A DNA stretch of 64,000 bases. It comes from Vibrio artabrorum. GTDB lineage: Bacteria > Pseudomonadota > Gammaproteobacteria > Enterobacterales > Vibrionaceae. Both the position numbers and the translations under genes were made by a program. Below are positions 36,722 through 45,884 of this stretch, piece after piece. Below the pieces are notes generated by a model, which was not told the DNA's origin, did not search any database, and worked only from the letters and a program-made list of their open reading frames with translations. Every line of letters starts with the position of its first letter. Position 1 is the stretch's first letter. The DNA is taken from NCBI RefSeq assembly GCF_024347295.1, contig NZ_AP025458.1:186001-250000 (forward strand), in the 5' to 3' direction.

Positions 36722-37951
36722 TTACACGTCATCAAATCCAAACAGATCGTTTTGTTTTGGCTTCTTACTTAAGAGTTGTGAGAACTCGATGAGCCGTTTT
36801 AGCTCAGGCAAGAGTTGCAAAGCACGCTCCAAAGGCACACTGTAATAAGGGTGCTTCCCATCTTCGTCATTATGAAACCCTAATTTGAGTTCACCTTGCG
36901 CGTTGCGCAGCACCGTCATCTTGACTTGATCAGCCGATGTGATGTCTTTGATGCGTACATTTGATAAGGCGTTGAGATTGACGCTATACAGTTGCTCTTG
37001 TGAAGTGATGATACTCTTGGTCGTGAGTGGCATTACTGCGCCAACTTTGGGTGTTAAGCTCGCGAAATACATACTCTCAGGGCTGAGGTAAAGTAAGGCT
37101 TGGTTGGTTTTTTTGATCTCTTCGATTTTTTGAAAATTGTCCCTTTCGGCTTTAAATTCAAGAATATCAATCACCACTTTGGCTTCTAACTCAAAATGTT
37201 GCTGCTGTCTTTCTCGGTAGGCGCGTAATGGCGCCAGGGAGTGGCAATACACCTGCTCTCCATCGCTAAACATCGCTTGCTCATCATCGATATAGACAGA
37301 CAAGGTCTCGCTTTGTGTTGTTTGCGCGATCGATTCCAGTGAGAGCTTGGCCTCCGGAGTCAGGGCCATATCGATGTCGATGTTCATACCCTTAGGGAGC
37401 GCGAAAGGAATGATGTCGTTGTCTCGCTCTATTTGAACGCGGTTGCTGTCTTTGTTGACCTCAAACACTGAGAAAGGGGTGCAGGTATTGGCCAGTTGAC
37501 ATATCGCCAGCGCTTGCTTGGTCTCAATAATTTGCTTGGGGTGCGTCATGACGCTATCAAAGAAGGCCAGATGATGTTCACAAGCGGGCTGCGCGAGGGC
37601 GTAGCGAAAGGAGTTCAGTTCGGTTCGCCCTTCCAGCACGACGCCGTCTTGTTGGTTGTCATGACGGAGCTGCAATGAAATCGTTTCTTTTTGGACGATA
37701 TGATTGGTTTGGCACAGCCATAGGTTGGCAAAAGCGGTGGCGCTAAACGAGAAAGCAGCGTTGTCCAATGTGCAATCCGACGCTCTGTCCAACGTGGTCA
37801 TGATGAGCTTCTCCGTCGCGCCGCCAATGAGGTGAAGCGATTTATCAGTGACAATGAAGGTGACAAAGGGGGGCTCGCTGCCTTTTTTGATGCCGCTAAC
37901 CAGCTCGGTAATGCGTGCGTGTACTTCTGGTTGAAAATTCAATGTGTTCAT
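36722..37951 (-). CDS. DnaN-like (DNA polymerase sliding clamp fold) protein of a mobile element
   Basis: 409 residues, unassigned by obvious name. Three successive clamp-like modules can be traced by strand pattern: residues 28-120 (FVTFIVTDKSLHLIGGATE, FSFSATAFANLW, FRYALAQPACEH), 135-245 (IIPFALPKG, LTPEAKLSLESIA, ETLSVYIDDEQAMFSDGEQV, YRERQQ) and 250-380 (ALLYLSPESMYFASL, LYSVNLNALSNVRIKD, YYSVPLERAL). This is the order of DnaN domains I-III. The C-terminus ends PKQNDLFGFDDV, where QNDLF resembles the clamp-binding pentapeptide QL(S/D)LF. Its ATG overlaps the recombinase stop (ATGA). Fold assignment is my inference from pattern, not a search. Confidence 0.55.
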   Translation of the reverse strand: MNTLNFQPEVHARITELVSGIKKGSEPPFVTFIVTDKSLHLIGGATEKLIMTTLDRASDCTLDNAAFSFSATAFANLWLCQTNHIVQKETISLQLRHDNQQDGVVLEGRTELNSFRYALAQPACEHHLAFFDSVMTHPKQIIETKQALAICQLANTCTPFSVFEVNKDSNRVQIERDNDIIPFALPKGMNIDIDMALTPEAKLSLESIAQTTQSETLSVYIDDEQAMFSDGEQVYCHSLAPLRAYRERQQQHFELEAKVVIDILEFKAERDNFQKIEEIKKTNQALLYLSPESMYFASLTPKVGAVMPLTTKSIITSQEQLYSVNLNALSNVRIKDITSADQVKMTVLRNAQGELKLGFHNDEDGKHPYYSVPLERALQLLPELKRLIEFSQLLSKKPKQNDLFGFDDV

Positions 37952-40085
37952 AATGTGTGTCCTTTTTGCTGTGAGGCGTTAAGTATCATGGTGTTCCACC
38001 ATGTTTGAAATTGCTCTAGAAGAAGTGGATCGGTGACTTCTAACTTCAACGCTATCTTGAGTTGAGTGCGACCGGTGGGGATGGTGATTTTATTCGCGGT
38101 GTCTTTTGCTGTGAGTAAAGCCGCCTGTATAAAGTCCCATTTATTACTGTCGAGACGTTTTCGATTTTGATGCAGCGTGATATGACAATGGTATTTGAGC
38201 GGTGATTGCTTGAGGGTGTGGAGCGCTTTTTCCACCTTTTGGTTGCATGGGCTAAGAAAGTACAATTGCTTGCCGTTGTTCATTCCCTCGTCATCGCTTT
38301 GCAACGGTTTTTCTTCGAGGTGTAGCTCGCCAAGGGGACGTAGGGCGGTTCGTGCGGCTTTATTCCATTCAATGCCTTGGTATTGCCCAAAGACGCGCCA
38401 TGCGTCACTCACCATAGAAAAAGCCAAAGGCGTTTCTTTTAAGCGTTTGATTTGTTCTCGAGTTTCCCACTGAAAACGATAAGGGCGGGTTTGGGTTACA
38501 CTTGAGACGCCTTTTGTCCAAAGTCCAATCCACTCGTTGTCGTTTGACTCCGCCTTTTGAAGCCGTTCTTGATCACCACTTGGTTTGCGCTTGCTGCCCA
38601 AACGTTGGCTCAGAGCCTCCGTCAGCTGTGCATGAGTAAAGCTCGGCAGGTGGCGCTGCTTTTCAGAGGGTGAAAGCTGGGCGTATTGAGGGCTGAGTCT
38701 CATCAGAAGACGAGTGATATCATTGGAACCTGGTTTCATTCCCCAGAGGTATCTCAGCTCGGCATGTGTGTATTCTCGCTGTTGAGGGAGAAAGGCAGGC
38801 GCGACCCATTCCATACCATGCAGGTAATGCAGCCGGGTTGTCGCATAGTGTTGATGGCCCAGCATTCGACCGATTTCATCAAACAGCAGCATATTGTTTA
38901 ACTCTGAAAATGAACGCCCTTGCAACCAGTATTGAAATCGCTGCTCTACAACGGATGTTGAGAAGAGAGACGCGGTGACGGGTTGATGCGTTGGATGCCA
39001 AGCCTTTGGCGCCGCACCGTTAGCAAGGCAAAGTGCTTGTTGATAGAGCAGCTTGGCGCCGCTGTGGCGAAGGTGATGAAAACGCGCTTTTTTACCGTGT
39101 AATTGTTTGAGTACTTTCGTGATAGGCAAAAGGTAGTGGCGCGCTCGTAAATGGATGGACTCGCCTTCAAAGCCAATGAATGGCTCGCTAGGAGGGCGGT
39201 TGGCTTTAAACGCCAGTAACAACCGTATTAATTTGGCGCCGATTTCGGGCATCACAACCTGAACCGTGCGCGCGTCTCCGCTTTTTGTTTTGCCTTCCTC
39301 GGTATTGGTAATGTAGATCGCAAATAACTGACCTTTTCGTGGGTGCATCGAATATCTTGAAGGCGCAGGCGCAGGCGCAAGAGTTCCCCGCGTCGAAGGG
39401 CGCCGTAATAACTCAATAACGCGCTGACACTCGCAAATAACGCCTGCATCGGAGACAGGCTGTGCGTTAATAACTGAGTGACCAGGTGGTGCACCTCTTC
39501 AGCGCTAAGAGAAAGGGCATTAATTTTTAGGCTTTGGGTCGGTTTGATGAAGGTCGAGAGATCTAAGTGCTCAGTGATGGATTGCTGAGTAAGAAAACGG
39601 AAAAATTGATACAGAGTCCATTTTTCCATTGTCTCGTCTTGGATGAGGCGGTATCGGTCTTTGGCCCATTGTTGCAGGGCTTCTCTGTCATTGGCGATCG
39701 AGAGAGGGAGTGGGGTCGTCGACAGTTCATTTTTAAAACTGGTGTAGCGCAGCAAGGTGGCGGGGCTGAGGGTGTTTTTTTTCACGCCGCCAAATTGCTT
39801 CAGCTCTTGCACATAATCAAACAATAAGCGGGGCAACAGGTTGTCGGCTTGCCACTCGGGCTGAGTGGGCGCAGCTTGTTGGGGCGTATTGAGCGACTTG
39901 ATGAGCATGGCGTGAGGCCAGCGATGAAACGGAGTCTCTTGGTTCGCATCTTTGGGTTTTATCTTTGCAAACGATGGCGGCTGATAAATATCTTGCGCTT
40001 TGGCTACGCGCGATGAGGCCGCCTCTTGTGGTAACGCACTTACATGGCGCATGGGATCAGAGAAATCTTTTAATATTTCAGGGGG
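37948..40085 (-). pseudogene. Large tyrosine recombinase with C-terminal extension, frameshifted and 5'-truncated
   Basis: Upstream frame (about 40085 to 39320): helical core-binding region and the first catalytic Arg in YGALRRGELLRL. Downstream frame (to 37948): ITNTEEGKTKSGDARTVQV, box II FHHLRHSGAKLLYQQ, and the His/Tyr pair in MLGHQHYATTRLHYLHGM. About 280 further residues of unknown function follow the Tyr. The frames join at about 39325-39335 (THEK / KGQLFAIY), consistent with one lost A in GAAAAGG. The 5' end reads IPPEILKDFSDPM upstream of ATG 40052 and is cut by IS66 sequence near 40085. It is coupled to the DnaN-like gene. Confidence 0.82.
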
Positions 40086-40786
40086 GATGGCGAAGTCTCA
40101 TCAGCCATAATCAGTTTAGATGCTTTGACCGCTTCATGAATTTGAGTATGAGTATCGGCTAAGTATTCAGTGACTCGTCCTTGCGCCGCTGATATTGCAC
40201 CTGTTGAGAAGTTAAGCTGGAAGACGTCTTTCAACATAGATTGTATTTTACCTATGCTTTGGTGGTGCTGCGTCGCTTGGATTGCGATAAAGCTATGTAG
40301 ATTTGGCCCCATTTGAACATCGGGCACATACTCTGGAAGCTCCGCTTGATGCTTATCACCACACCATGAGCTCTCGCCTTTAAAGATTTGATGTTCAACA
40401 AGCGTGTATGAGATATCTGGCAAGTCAAAGATTTGGTGTCGTTTATAAGGTTTTCGATTTGGAATAACACACCCACCGCAGTGGCATATCTTATTTGGTA
40501 AGTATTGCTCAACCGAGGCACTGTCTTCAACAGGGTGAAGCAGTCGGCGGTGGCCTTTATGACCTGGTTGAGCTCCTTGCTTTTTTCCAGATTTCTTCCG
40601 ATTCGGCGAAGTATTCTTAGCTTTATTATGCAGGGGTTGTTGAGATGATGGCACAGAAGAGTTTCGACTATTTTGATTGAGTCGGTCTTCAAGCTCTGCC
40701 AGATTATCCCATAAAAAGTGGATGATGTATTTCGCCTCTTCAGGCGAATCGAAATCTGGCGATGGAGGTAATGTTTTCTTATTCAT
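40070..40786 (-). pseudogene. IS66 family transposase, N-terminal fragment
   Basis: Starts MNKKTLPPSPDFDSPEEAKY at 40786; IS66 TnpC features are the leucine-zipper/linker RLNQNSRNSSVPSSQQP, the zinc-finger-like KICHCGGC region, and KASKLIMADETS, where the first catalytic Asp occurs. After ADETS the sequence switches to unrelated residues (PSPLKY) and stops. The rest of the transposase (about half) is missing because the recombinase sequence begins there. Confidence 0.85.
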
Positions 40787-41575
40787 ACCCCCCAGATTGT
40801 CACCACAAAAAGATCACTCAAGTTGGATGTGGGATCAAGTTAACTCAGTCACATAAATTCGCTGTCAATAGCTTGCGGGTGAAGAGTTACAACCTATGTA
40901 CCGTTAAGCTGTCCGCATTACACCTGCATCAGACTTAGATCCAAGCAAGTAGAGGCCTCATTTAATACTAAAACGAGAGGTTCGATACAACACCTGGCCA
41001 TTGATGCGACTGGCCTTAAAGTTTATGGCGAAGGTGAATGGAAAGTCAAAAAATACGGGGCGGATGGTAAGCGTAGAGCCTGGCGAAAGCTTCATATTGC
41101 ACTCGATATAAGCACTTATGAGATCATTGCCGCCGAGCTAAGTTTATCAACGGTTACAGATGGAGAAGTACTCCCGAACTTACTGAAACAAACACGCCGA
41201 AGTATCCTTTAGGTGTCTGGTGATGACGCTTACGACACGAGAGCGCGTCACGCTGCTATTAAAATTAAGAGAGCCATTGCGCTTATTCCCCCAAAGAGAA
41301 GGGGGTGCCTCCTAGGAGCGTGGTCACCCTCGAAACCTCGCCGTGGGTTGCCAAAAGTTATACGGCTCAAATAAGTATTGGAAAGAGTGGTATGGATACA
41401 CATACGTTTACTCTCAGAAATAGCGATGTATCGAGTTAAACCGTTGAACAAGCTTACTGGGATAGGTATGCCTGAAACTTGTTGTATTGGCTAAGGAATA
41501 CACGAAACGAGGTAGCTCTATCTCTAAATTTAATTACGCAACAAAGCCAACCATATCCACTAGTTGCTAATATGT
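40787..41575. other. 790-bp gap between IS66 remnant and wecA, filled mostly by an IS5 remnant
   Basis: 40787-40880 has no recognisable content; from about 40880 to 41545 lies a degenerate IS5-type transposase, listed separately. The wecA stop is at 41576. Confidence 0.6.
40880..41545 (+). pseudogene. IS5 family (IS903-like) transposase, degenerate
   Basis: Plus-strand pieces in order: QVEASFNTKTRGSIQHLAID and ATGLKVYGEGEWKVKKYGAD, then GKRRAWRKLHIALDIST, a TAG after KQTRRSIL, then VSGDDAYDTRARHAAIKIKR and AIALIPPK, after which the frame is lost. Later fragments resemble the end of such transposases (NKLTGIGMPETC-like at 41450-41480). The DDE pattern is IS5 type. Several stops and frame changes show it is old compared with the single-base lesions nearby. 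Confidence 0.8.
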
Positions 41576-42676
41576 TCATACATCAGACTTATTTTGGTTT
41601 GCTTCTAAATTTGGTGATTTAGGGCATACTTTCCTGATATAGGAAGTGATTTTCCAGATGTTACTTAATATCGCAAGATAAATTGCAAAGCAGATGATAA
41701 AAGCATAGAACATGACATACTCTGGAATGTTCAGCATTTCAGCTGAAATACCTATTGCAGCATAGAGAGTTGCAATACTACAAATAACGATAAGCGTTTG
41801 TGTTGAGCTCAGTCCCATGCGCTGGAATATGTGATGTAGATGCTCACGATCGGGTTTAAAAGGAGAGTCGCCTCTTCTTACTCGGCGAACCATAATCGCC
41901 GCCATATCCATTAGGGGTACTGCTATTAGCCATAGTGCGGTCACTGGACGTAGTGGTGGTGCGCTTCCATTTTGGCTAGAAAGCAGTAGTAACCAGATCA
42001 CTGTGAAGCCAATTAACATGCTCCCCGCATCTCCCATAAATACTTTTCTTTTTCGGCCAAATGCACCGAGGTTGAGTAAGATATATGGGATAATGGTAAC
42101 GACTAAGACTAGACAAATGTAAGCTAAATTCGATTGGCCATCAAAGTTAAGCATAATGCCGAGCCCACCAAAAGTAACGATAGATAGCCCGCCCAATAGC
42201 CCATCAATCCCATCGACCATGTTGAATGCGTTAATGGCTCCTACCACAGCCAGTATGGTCACAAGGTAACCAAACCAACCCAAGGTAATTACATCACCGC
42301 TTCCCAATACATCCCCTATAGTGTTGAGCTCAATACCGCCGATAACCATCATAATTATCGATAGCCCTGCTTGTACTGCAAACCTCAGTTTAAAGCTAAC
42401 GTCATATTTATCATCTAAAACTCCGATACCAACAAGTATTAGGACACATGCCGCATAGAGCTCTGTATTCGGTAAAATATTTGGGTTGTTGAATAAGAAA
42501 TAGACTATAGAGATACAAATCGATACTCCTCCAACTAATGGGATTGCTCCATGGTGAAGTTTACGAGCATTCGGCTTATCGACTAACCCTATTTTTTTTG
42601 CGAATTTACGCATAGTAAAAGTAGTCGCAAGAGAAAAGAAAAATAGGAAAGAGAGATCAAGTAATGAAATGAGCAC
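41576..42676 (-). CDS. wecA: Undecaprenyl-phosphate GlcNAc-1-phosphate transferase WecA
   Basis: 366 residues with about 11 transmembrane helices. Family features: KIGLVDKPNARKLHHGAIPL and GGVSICISI (N-terminal), VGIGVLDDKYDV (catalytic DD), INAFNMVDGIDGLLGG (NxxNxxDGIDGL), VFMGDAGSMLIGF and the cytoplasmic HLHHIFQRMG (His motif). It starts O-unit synthesis on undecaprenyl phosphate. It faces the O-antigen locus from the far side of the mobile-DNA block, on the opposite strand, and is divergent from gpmI. Confidence 0.95.
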   Translation of the reverse strand: MLISLLDLSFLFFFSLATTFTMRKFAKKIGLVDKPNARKLHHGAIPLVGGVSICISIVYFLFNNPNILPNTELYAACVLILVGIGVLDDKYDVSFKLRFAVQAGLSIIMMVIGGIELNTIGDVLGSGDVITLGWFGYLVTILAVVGAINAFNMVDGIDGLLGGLSIVTFGGLGIMLNFDGQSNLAYICLVLVVTIIPYILLNLGAFGRKRKVFMGDAGSMLIGFTVIWLLLLSSQNGSAPPLRPVTALWLIAVPLMDMAAIMVRRVRRGDSPFKPDREHLHHIFQRMGLSSTQTLIVICSIATLYAAIGISAEMLNIPEYVMFYAFIICFAIYLAILSNIWKITSYIRKVCPKSPNLEANQNKSDV

Positions 42677-42981
42677 GATTCAGCCTAATAATGTATTTTT
42701 CGTTATTTTAGTGTATTTAGCTTCTAGTTGAAAGGGGGGGAAGGACGAGAGAAAGAACGAGAGCTCTCTATTACTCGTCCTGAATTTGAATTGTTTACCA
42801 CTACCATTTCATGAGGATATTATCGTATTAGCGAAGGTTCAAATGACATTTTTTTTCACATCCGATCCTTCTACCTGCGCCCTTTCTTGATCTTCCACTA
42901 CAGTTTTGACTGTAAACTGTAGTAAAATTACGCTAATTTGTTTTTATACCGATTTATTTTGAATTGAACGAGGTCAGTCCT
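42677..42981. promoter_or_regulatory. Divergent wecA/gpmI intergenic region with a 10-bp inverted repeat over a -35 box
   Basis: ACTACAGTTT (42897-42906) and AAACTGTAGT (42914-42923) are perfect inverted repeats around TGACTGT. The arm end and spacer contain TTGACT (42906-42911), a -35-like hexamer with TACGCT 17 bases downstream, so the palindrome could be an operator for gpmI. The rest of the 305 bp holds no gene. Confidence 0.45.
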
Positions 42982-44514
42982 ATGTCAGCTAAGAAGCCAA
43001 TGGCTCTAGTGATCCTTGACGGTTACGGTTACCGTCAAGACAACCAAGACAACGCTATCGCGAACGCTAACACACCCGTATTAGACGGTCTTATTGCTAA
43101 CCAACCTAACACGCTAATCTCGGCTTCTGGCTTAGATGTAGGCCTACCTGATGGCCAAATGGGTAACTCTGAAGTGGGTCACACCAACATCGGTGCGGGT
43201 CGCGTGGTATACCAAGATCTTACTCGTATTACTAAGTCGATTTCAGACGGCGAGTTCGGTCAAACTGAAACGCTAGTAAACGCTATCGATAAAGCGGTTA
43301 AAGCTGAGAAAGCGGTTCACATCATGGGTCTTATGTCTCCAGGTGGCGTTCACTCTCATGAAGATCACATCTACGCGGCTGTTGAAATGGCTGCTGAGCG
43401 TGGCGCAGAGAAAATCTACCTACATGCATTCCTAGACGGTCGTGATACGCCGCCACGTAGCGCAGAAAACACACTAGCACGCTTCCAAGCGTTGTTCGCT
43501 AAGCTAGGTAAAGGCCGTGTTGCTTCGCTGATTGGTCGTTACTACGCAATGGACCGTGATAACAACTGGGATCGCGTTCAAGAATCTTACGACCTGTTGA
43601 CTCAAGCAAAAGCAGAGTTCACATTCGAGACAGCTGTTGCTGGCCTAGAAGCGGCTTACGCTCGTGACGAAAACGATGAGTTCGTAAAAGCGACTGAAAT
43701 TAAAGCGGAAGGCGAAGAGTCTGCCGCTATCGTTGATGGCGATGCGGTTATCTTCATGAACTACCGCGCCGACCGTGCTCGCGAAATCACACGTGCATTC
43801 GTGCCTGATTTCGACGGCTTTGCACGTAACGTATTCCCAGCGATCGATTTCGTGATGCTGACTCAATACGCAGCCGACATCCCACTGCTATGTGCATTCC
43901 CACCGGCTTCTCTAGAGAACACCTACGGCGAATGGCTATCGAAAGAAGGCAAAACGCAGCTACGTATCTCTGAAACAGAGAAATACGCGCACGTGACGTT
44001 CTTCTTCAACGGCGGAAAAGAAGACGAGTTTGAAGGCGAAGAGCGTCAGCTTGTTGCTTCTCCAAAAGTCGCAACGTATGACTTACAGCCAGAAATGAGC
44101 GCGCCAGAGCTCACTGAAAAGCTAGTAGCAGCGATCAAAGGCGGCCAATACGACGCTATCGTTTGTAACTTCCCTAACTGTGACATGGTTGGCCACACTG
44201 GCGTTTACGATGCAGCGGTTAAAGCGGTAGAGTCGCTAGACGAATGTCTTGGTAAAGTGGTTGAAGCAATCAAAGAAGCTGACGGCCAACTGCTAATCAC
44301 AGCGGACCACGGTAACGCGGAAATGATGGTAAACCCAGAAACGGGCGGCATCCACACAGCGCACACTAACCTACCAGTGCCACTTATCTACGTGGGCAAC
44401 AAAGACGTTGAGTTCAAAGAGGGCGGTAAACTGTCTGACCTAGCACCAACGATGCTTGCTCTAACTGGTATGGAAATCCCGGCTGAAATGTCAGGTGATG
44501 TTTTAGTTAAATAG
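42982..44514 (+). CDS. gpmI: 2,3-bisphosphoglycerate-independent phosphoglycerate mutase
   Basis: 510 residues from ATG 42982 (GAGG eight bases upstream), equal to the usual Vibrio/E. coli length; a TTG 18 bp earlier is in frame but less likely. Alkaline-phosphatase-fold metal motifs: [24 protein letters not shown] (catalytic Ser), [37 protein letters not shown] and [11 protein letters not shown]. It is a glycolytic enzyme. Codon usage is strongly biased, as in highly expressed genes, unlike the DNA to its left. Confidence 0.97.
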   Translation: MSAKKPMALVILDGYGYRQDNQDNAIANANTPVLDGLIANQPNTLISASGLDVGLPDGQMGNSEVGHTNIGAGRVVYQDLTRITKSISDGEFGQTETLVNAIDKAVKAEKAVHIMGLMSPGGVHSHEDHIYAAVEMAAERGAEKIYLHAFLDGRDTPPRSAENTLARFQALFAKLGKGRVASLIGRYYAMDRDNNWDRVQESYDLLTQAKAEFTFETAVAGLEAAYARDENDEFVKATEIKAEGEESAAIVDGDAVIFMNYRADRAREITRAFVPDFDGFARNVFPAIDFVMLTQYAADIPLLCAFPPASLENTYGEWLSKEGKTQLRISETEKYAHVTFFFNGGKEDEFEGEERQLVASPKVATYDLQPEMSAPELTEKLVAAIKGGQYDAIVCNFPNCDMVGHTGVYDAAVKAVESLDECLGKVVEAIKEADGQLLITADHGNAEMMVNPETGGIHTAHTNLPVPLIYVGNKDVEFKEGGKLSDLAPTMLALTGMEIPAEMSGDVLVK

Positions 44515-44538
44515 TTTTTAACTTTCATCGAATACTAG

Positions 44539-44570
44539 AACGGCTGCGCGTGAGTGTAGCCGTTTTTTTG
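44539..44570 (+). terminator. Intrinsic terminator after gpmI
   Basis: AACGGCT (44539-44545) pairs with AGCCGTT (44558-44564), followed by a run of seven T. It lies 25 bp after the gpmI stop. Confidence 0.8.
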
Positions 44571-44627
44571 TATCTGGAATCTCATGCCACGTATTACTTG
44601 TCATATTCGGTGTTCAAGATAAAGAGA

Positions 44628-44666
44628 GATTCCCTATCACGCTCGTACCTCGCTGTAGGGAATGAC
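44628..44666. repeat. 39-bp dispersed repeat, inverted copy
   Basis: The reverse complement (GTCATTCCCTACAGCGAGG then TACGAGCG, ending TAGGGAATC) matches units at 4999-5037 and 57405-57443 over all 39 bp with a few differences. It lies between gpmI and ogt, both of which end toward it. Confidence 0.75.
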
Positions 44667-44735
44667 GTAATGATAAGAAGGGGCAGATTCGGGATTCGAG
44701 TTATATGCTTTTCGTATCGCGCATCCCGTTTACTC

Positions 44736-45215
44736 TCATCTCGCTTTTAGAATCGAACGCTCAAAATCCAATAACCACTCTTTGCGGCTCATGCCGCCGG
44801 TGTAGCCGGTTAATGTGCCATTTGCGCCGATGACTCGATGGCAGGGTACAACGATACTAAATGGGTTCTTGCCGTTCGCACCACCCACTGCTCTTACGGC
44901 TTTTGGGGTGTCCATTCTCTTTGCTTGCTCACCATAACTGATGGTTTCGCCATAAGGAATGGTCGTTAAAGTTGCCCATGCTTTGCGTTGAAAGTCAGTG
45001 CCTGCTCTTTGCAGTGGTAAATCAAAGTGTTTCCGCTCACCAGCAAAGTATTCGTCTAATTGACGAGAAACCTTAAGGCATAGCTCATCAGGGTTTTCTA
45101 TAAGTTCTAACTCGGTATTTATATGGTCAATTTCAATCACAGCATTGCCATTGCTTATGATGATCATTTTGCCAATTGGAGCGTCATAGAGCAGCTTGTA
45201 TGTGGTTTCTTCCAT
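44736..45215 (-). CDS. ogt: Methylated-DNA--[protein]-cysteine S-methyltransferase
   Basis: 159 residues from ATG 45215 behind AAGGGA; an in-frame TTG at 45242 is rejected. The acceptor motif is IVVPCHRVIG with Cys125, followed by LTGYTGGMSRKEWLL, and the helix-turn-helix TLTTIPYGETISYGEQAKRM precedes it. This suicidal enzyme removes O6-methyl/alkyl groups from guanine. Length and lack of an AdaA domain indicate an Ogt-type single-domain protein. Confidence 0.95.
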   Translation of the reverse strand: MEETTYKLLYDAPIGKMIIISNGNAVIEIDHINTELELIENPDELCLKVSRQLDEYFAGERKHFDLPLQRAGTDFQRKAWATLTTIPYGETISYGEQAKRMDTPKAVRAVGGANGKNPFSIVVPCHRVIGANGTLTGYTGGMSRKEWLLDFERSILKAR

Positions 45216-45534
45216 GTCATATCCCTTGTTTTTGTCTCTCAAGCGCTTCGTATATCGGTCATTTATTCTGAATGCTTGGTGTTGTGATAGCTTTAATACA
45301 ATTTACGTTTAGAAATAAGATTAGTTTTATTGAAATGGCTAGTGCATTCTCACCAGTTATTTTTTGTGGCATTATTCCCTAAATAATGTTCCCCAGGGTA
45401 TTGTTTATGATTTATCCATTTACTTGATGGTGAGTATTATCTATGATGAAAAATCAGTTGTTTAAGCTGAACAGCTGATTAAGGGTGTAAAACTTACCCT
45501 CTACATATAAACGTTTATATTAATGGAAATCATT
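45216..45534. promoter_or_regulatory. Leader of the Gfc/Yjb-type locus with two palindromes
   Basis: No gene. An inverted repeat AATCAGTTGTT (45452-45462)/AACAGCTGATT (45470-45480), one wobble pair, is followed by a perfect 16-bp palindrome ATATAAACGTTTATAT (45505-45520) ending 14 bp before the start codon. The second could be a regulator site or alter access to the ribosome-binding site. The promoter is probably around 45400-45450. Confidence 0.45.
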
Positions 45535-45774
45535 ATGAAAAAGATGGCTCTAGCAGCTGCGTTAGCAGTTAGCTTCTCAGGTGCTGCATTTGCAGCGGAA
45601 ACGACAGCAGCGGCAGGTACAGGTTCAGGTACAGCAGCAGGCGCTGGCGCATCAGCTGCAGCAACTGGCACGGCAACCACAGTGGCTGTCGCGACAGCAG
45701 CTGTAGTGGCAGCAACTGCTGTCGCTGTTGCTTCTAACGATAGCGGTGCAACGACAACAACAACGACTCGATAA
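45535..45774 (+). CDS. Small secreted Ala/Thr/Gly-rich protein, YjbE/GfcA-like
   Basis: 79 residues from ATG 45535 (GGAA upstream; an ATG 12 bp earlier is in frame). A signal peptide MKKMALAAALAVSFSGAAFA is followed by a low-complexity region of A, T, G and V and a terminal TTTTTTR. Composition and place, directly in front of lipoprotein GfcB, GfcC and GfcD homologues, match E. coli yjbE/gfcA, small proteins that open the yjbEFGH and gfcABCD operons. A terminator follows, so it can be made in excess over the rest. Confidence 0.72.
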   Translation: MKKMALAAALAVSFSGAAFAAETTAAAGTGSGTAAGAGASAAATGTATTVAVATAAVVAATAVAVASNDSGATTTTTTR

Positions 45775-45792
45775 TCTTTAGTCGGTGTTTAA

Positions 45793-45827
45793 AACCATTT
45801 TATGTGAAAGCATAAAGTGGTTTTTTT
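45793..45827 (+). terminator. Intrinsic terminator/attenuator between the GfcA-like and GfcB-like genes
   Basis: AACCATTTTATG (45793-45804) pairs with CATAAAGTGGTT (45811-45822) with one wobble, 6-base loop, then a T tract. It would leave the short first gene as an abundant transcript and pass only part of the polymerases downstream. Confidence 0.7.
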
Positions 45828-45884
45828 ATATCAGATTTTTATCTTAGATATTAGCAACCAAATTGCTAGGAAGTAGAATTCGTC

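Noticed and set aside
39366..39385. GCGCCT hexamer repeats as the cause of the recombinase frameshift
   Set aside because: A six-base unit changes length in multiples of two codons and cannot shift the frame; the break lies further downstream.
40252..40692. 146-codon frame inside the IS66 fragment
   Set aside because: It is an alternate frame of the IS66 transposase, whose main frame carries the zinc-finger-like and DET motifs.
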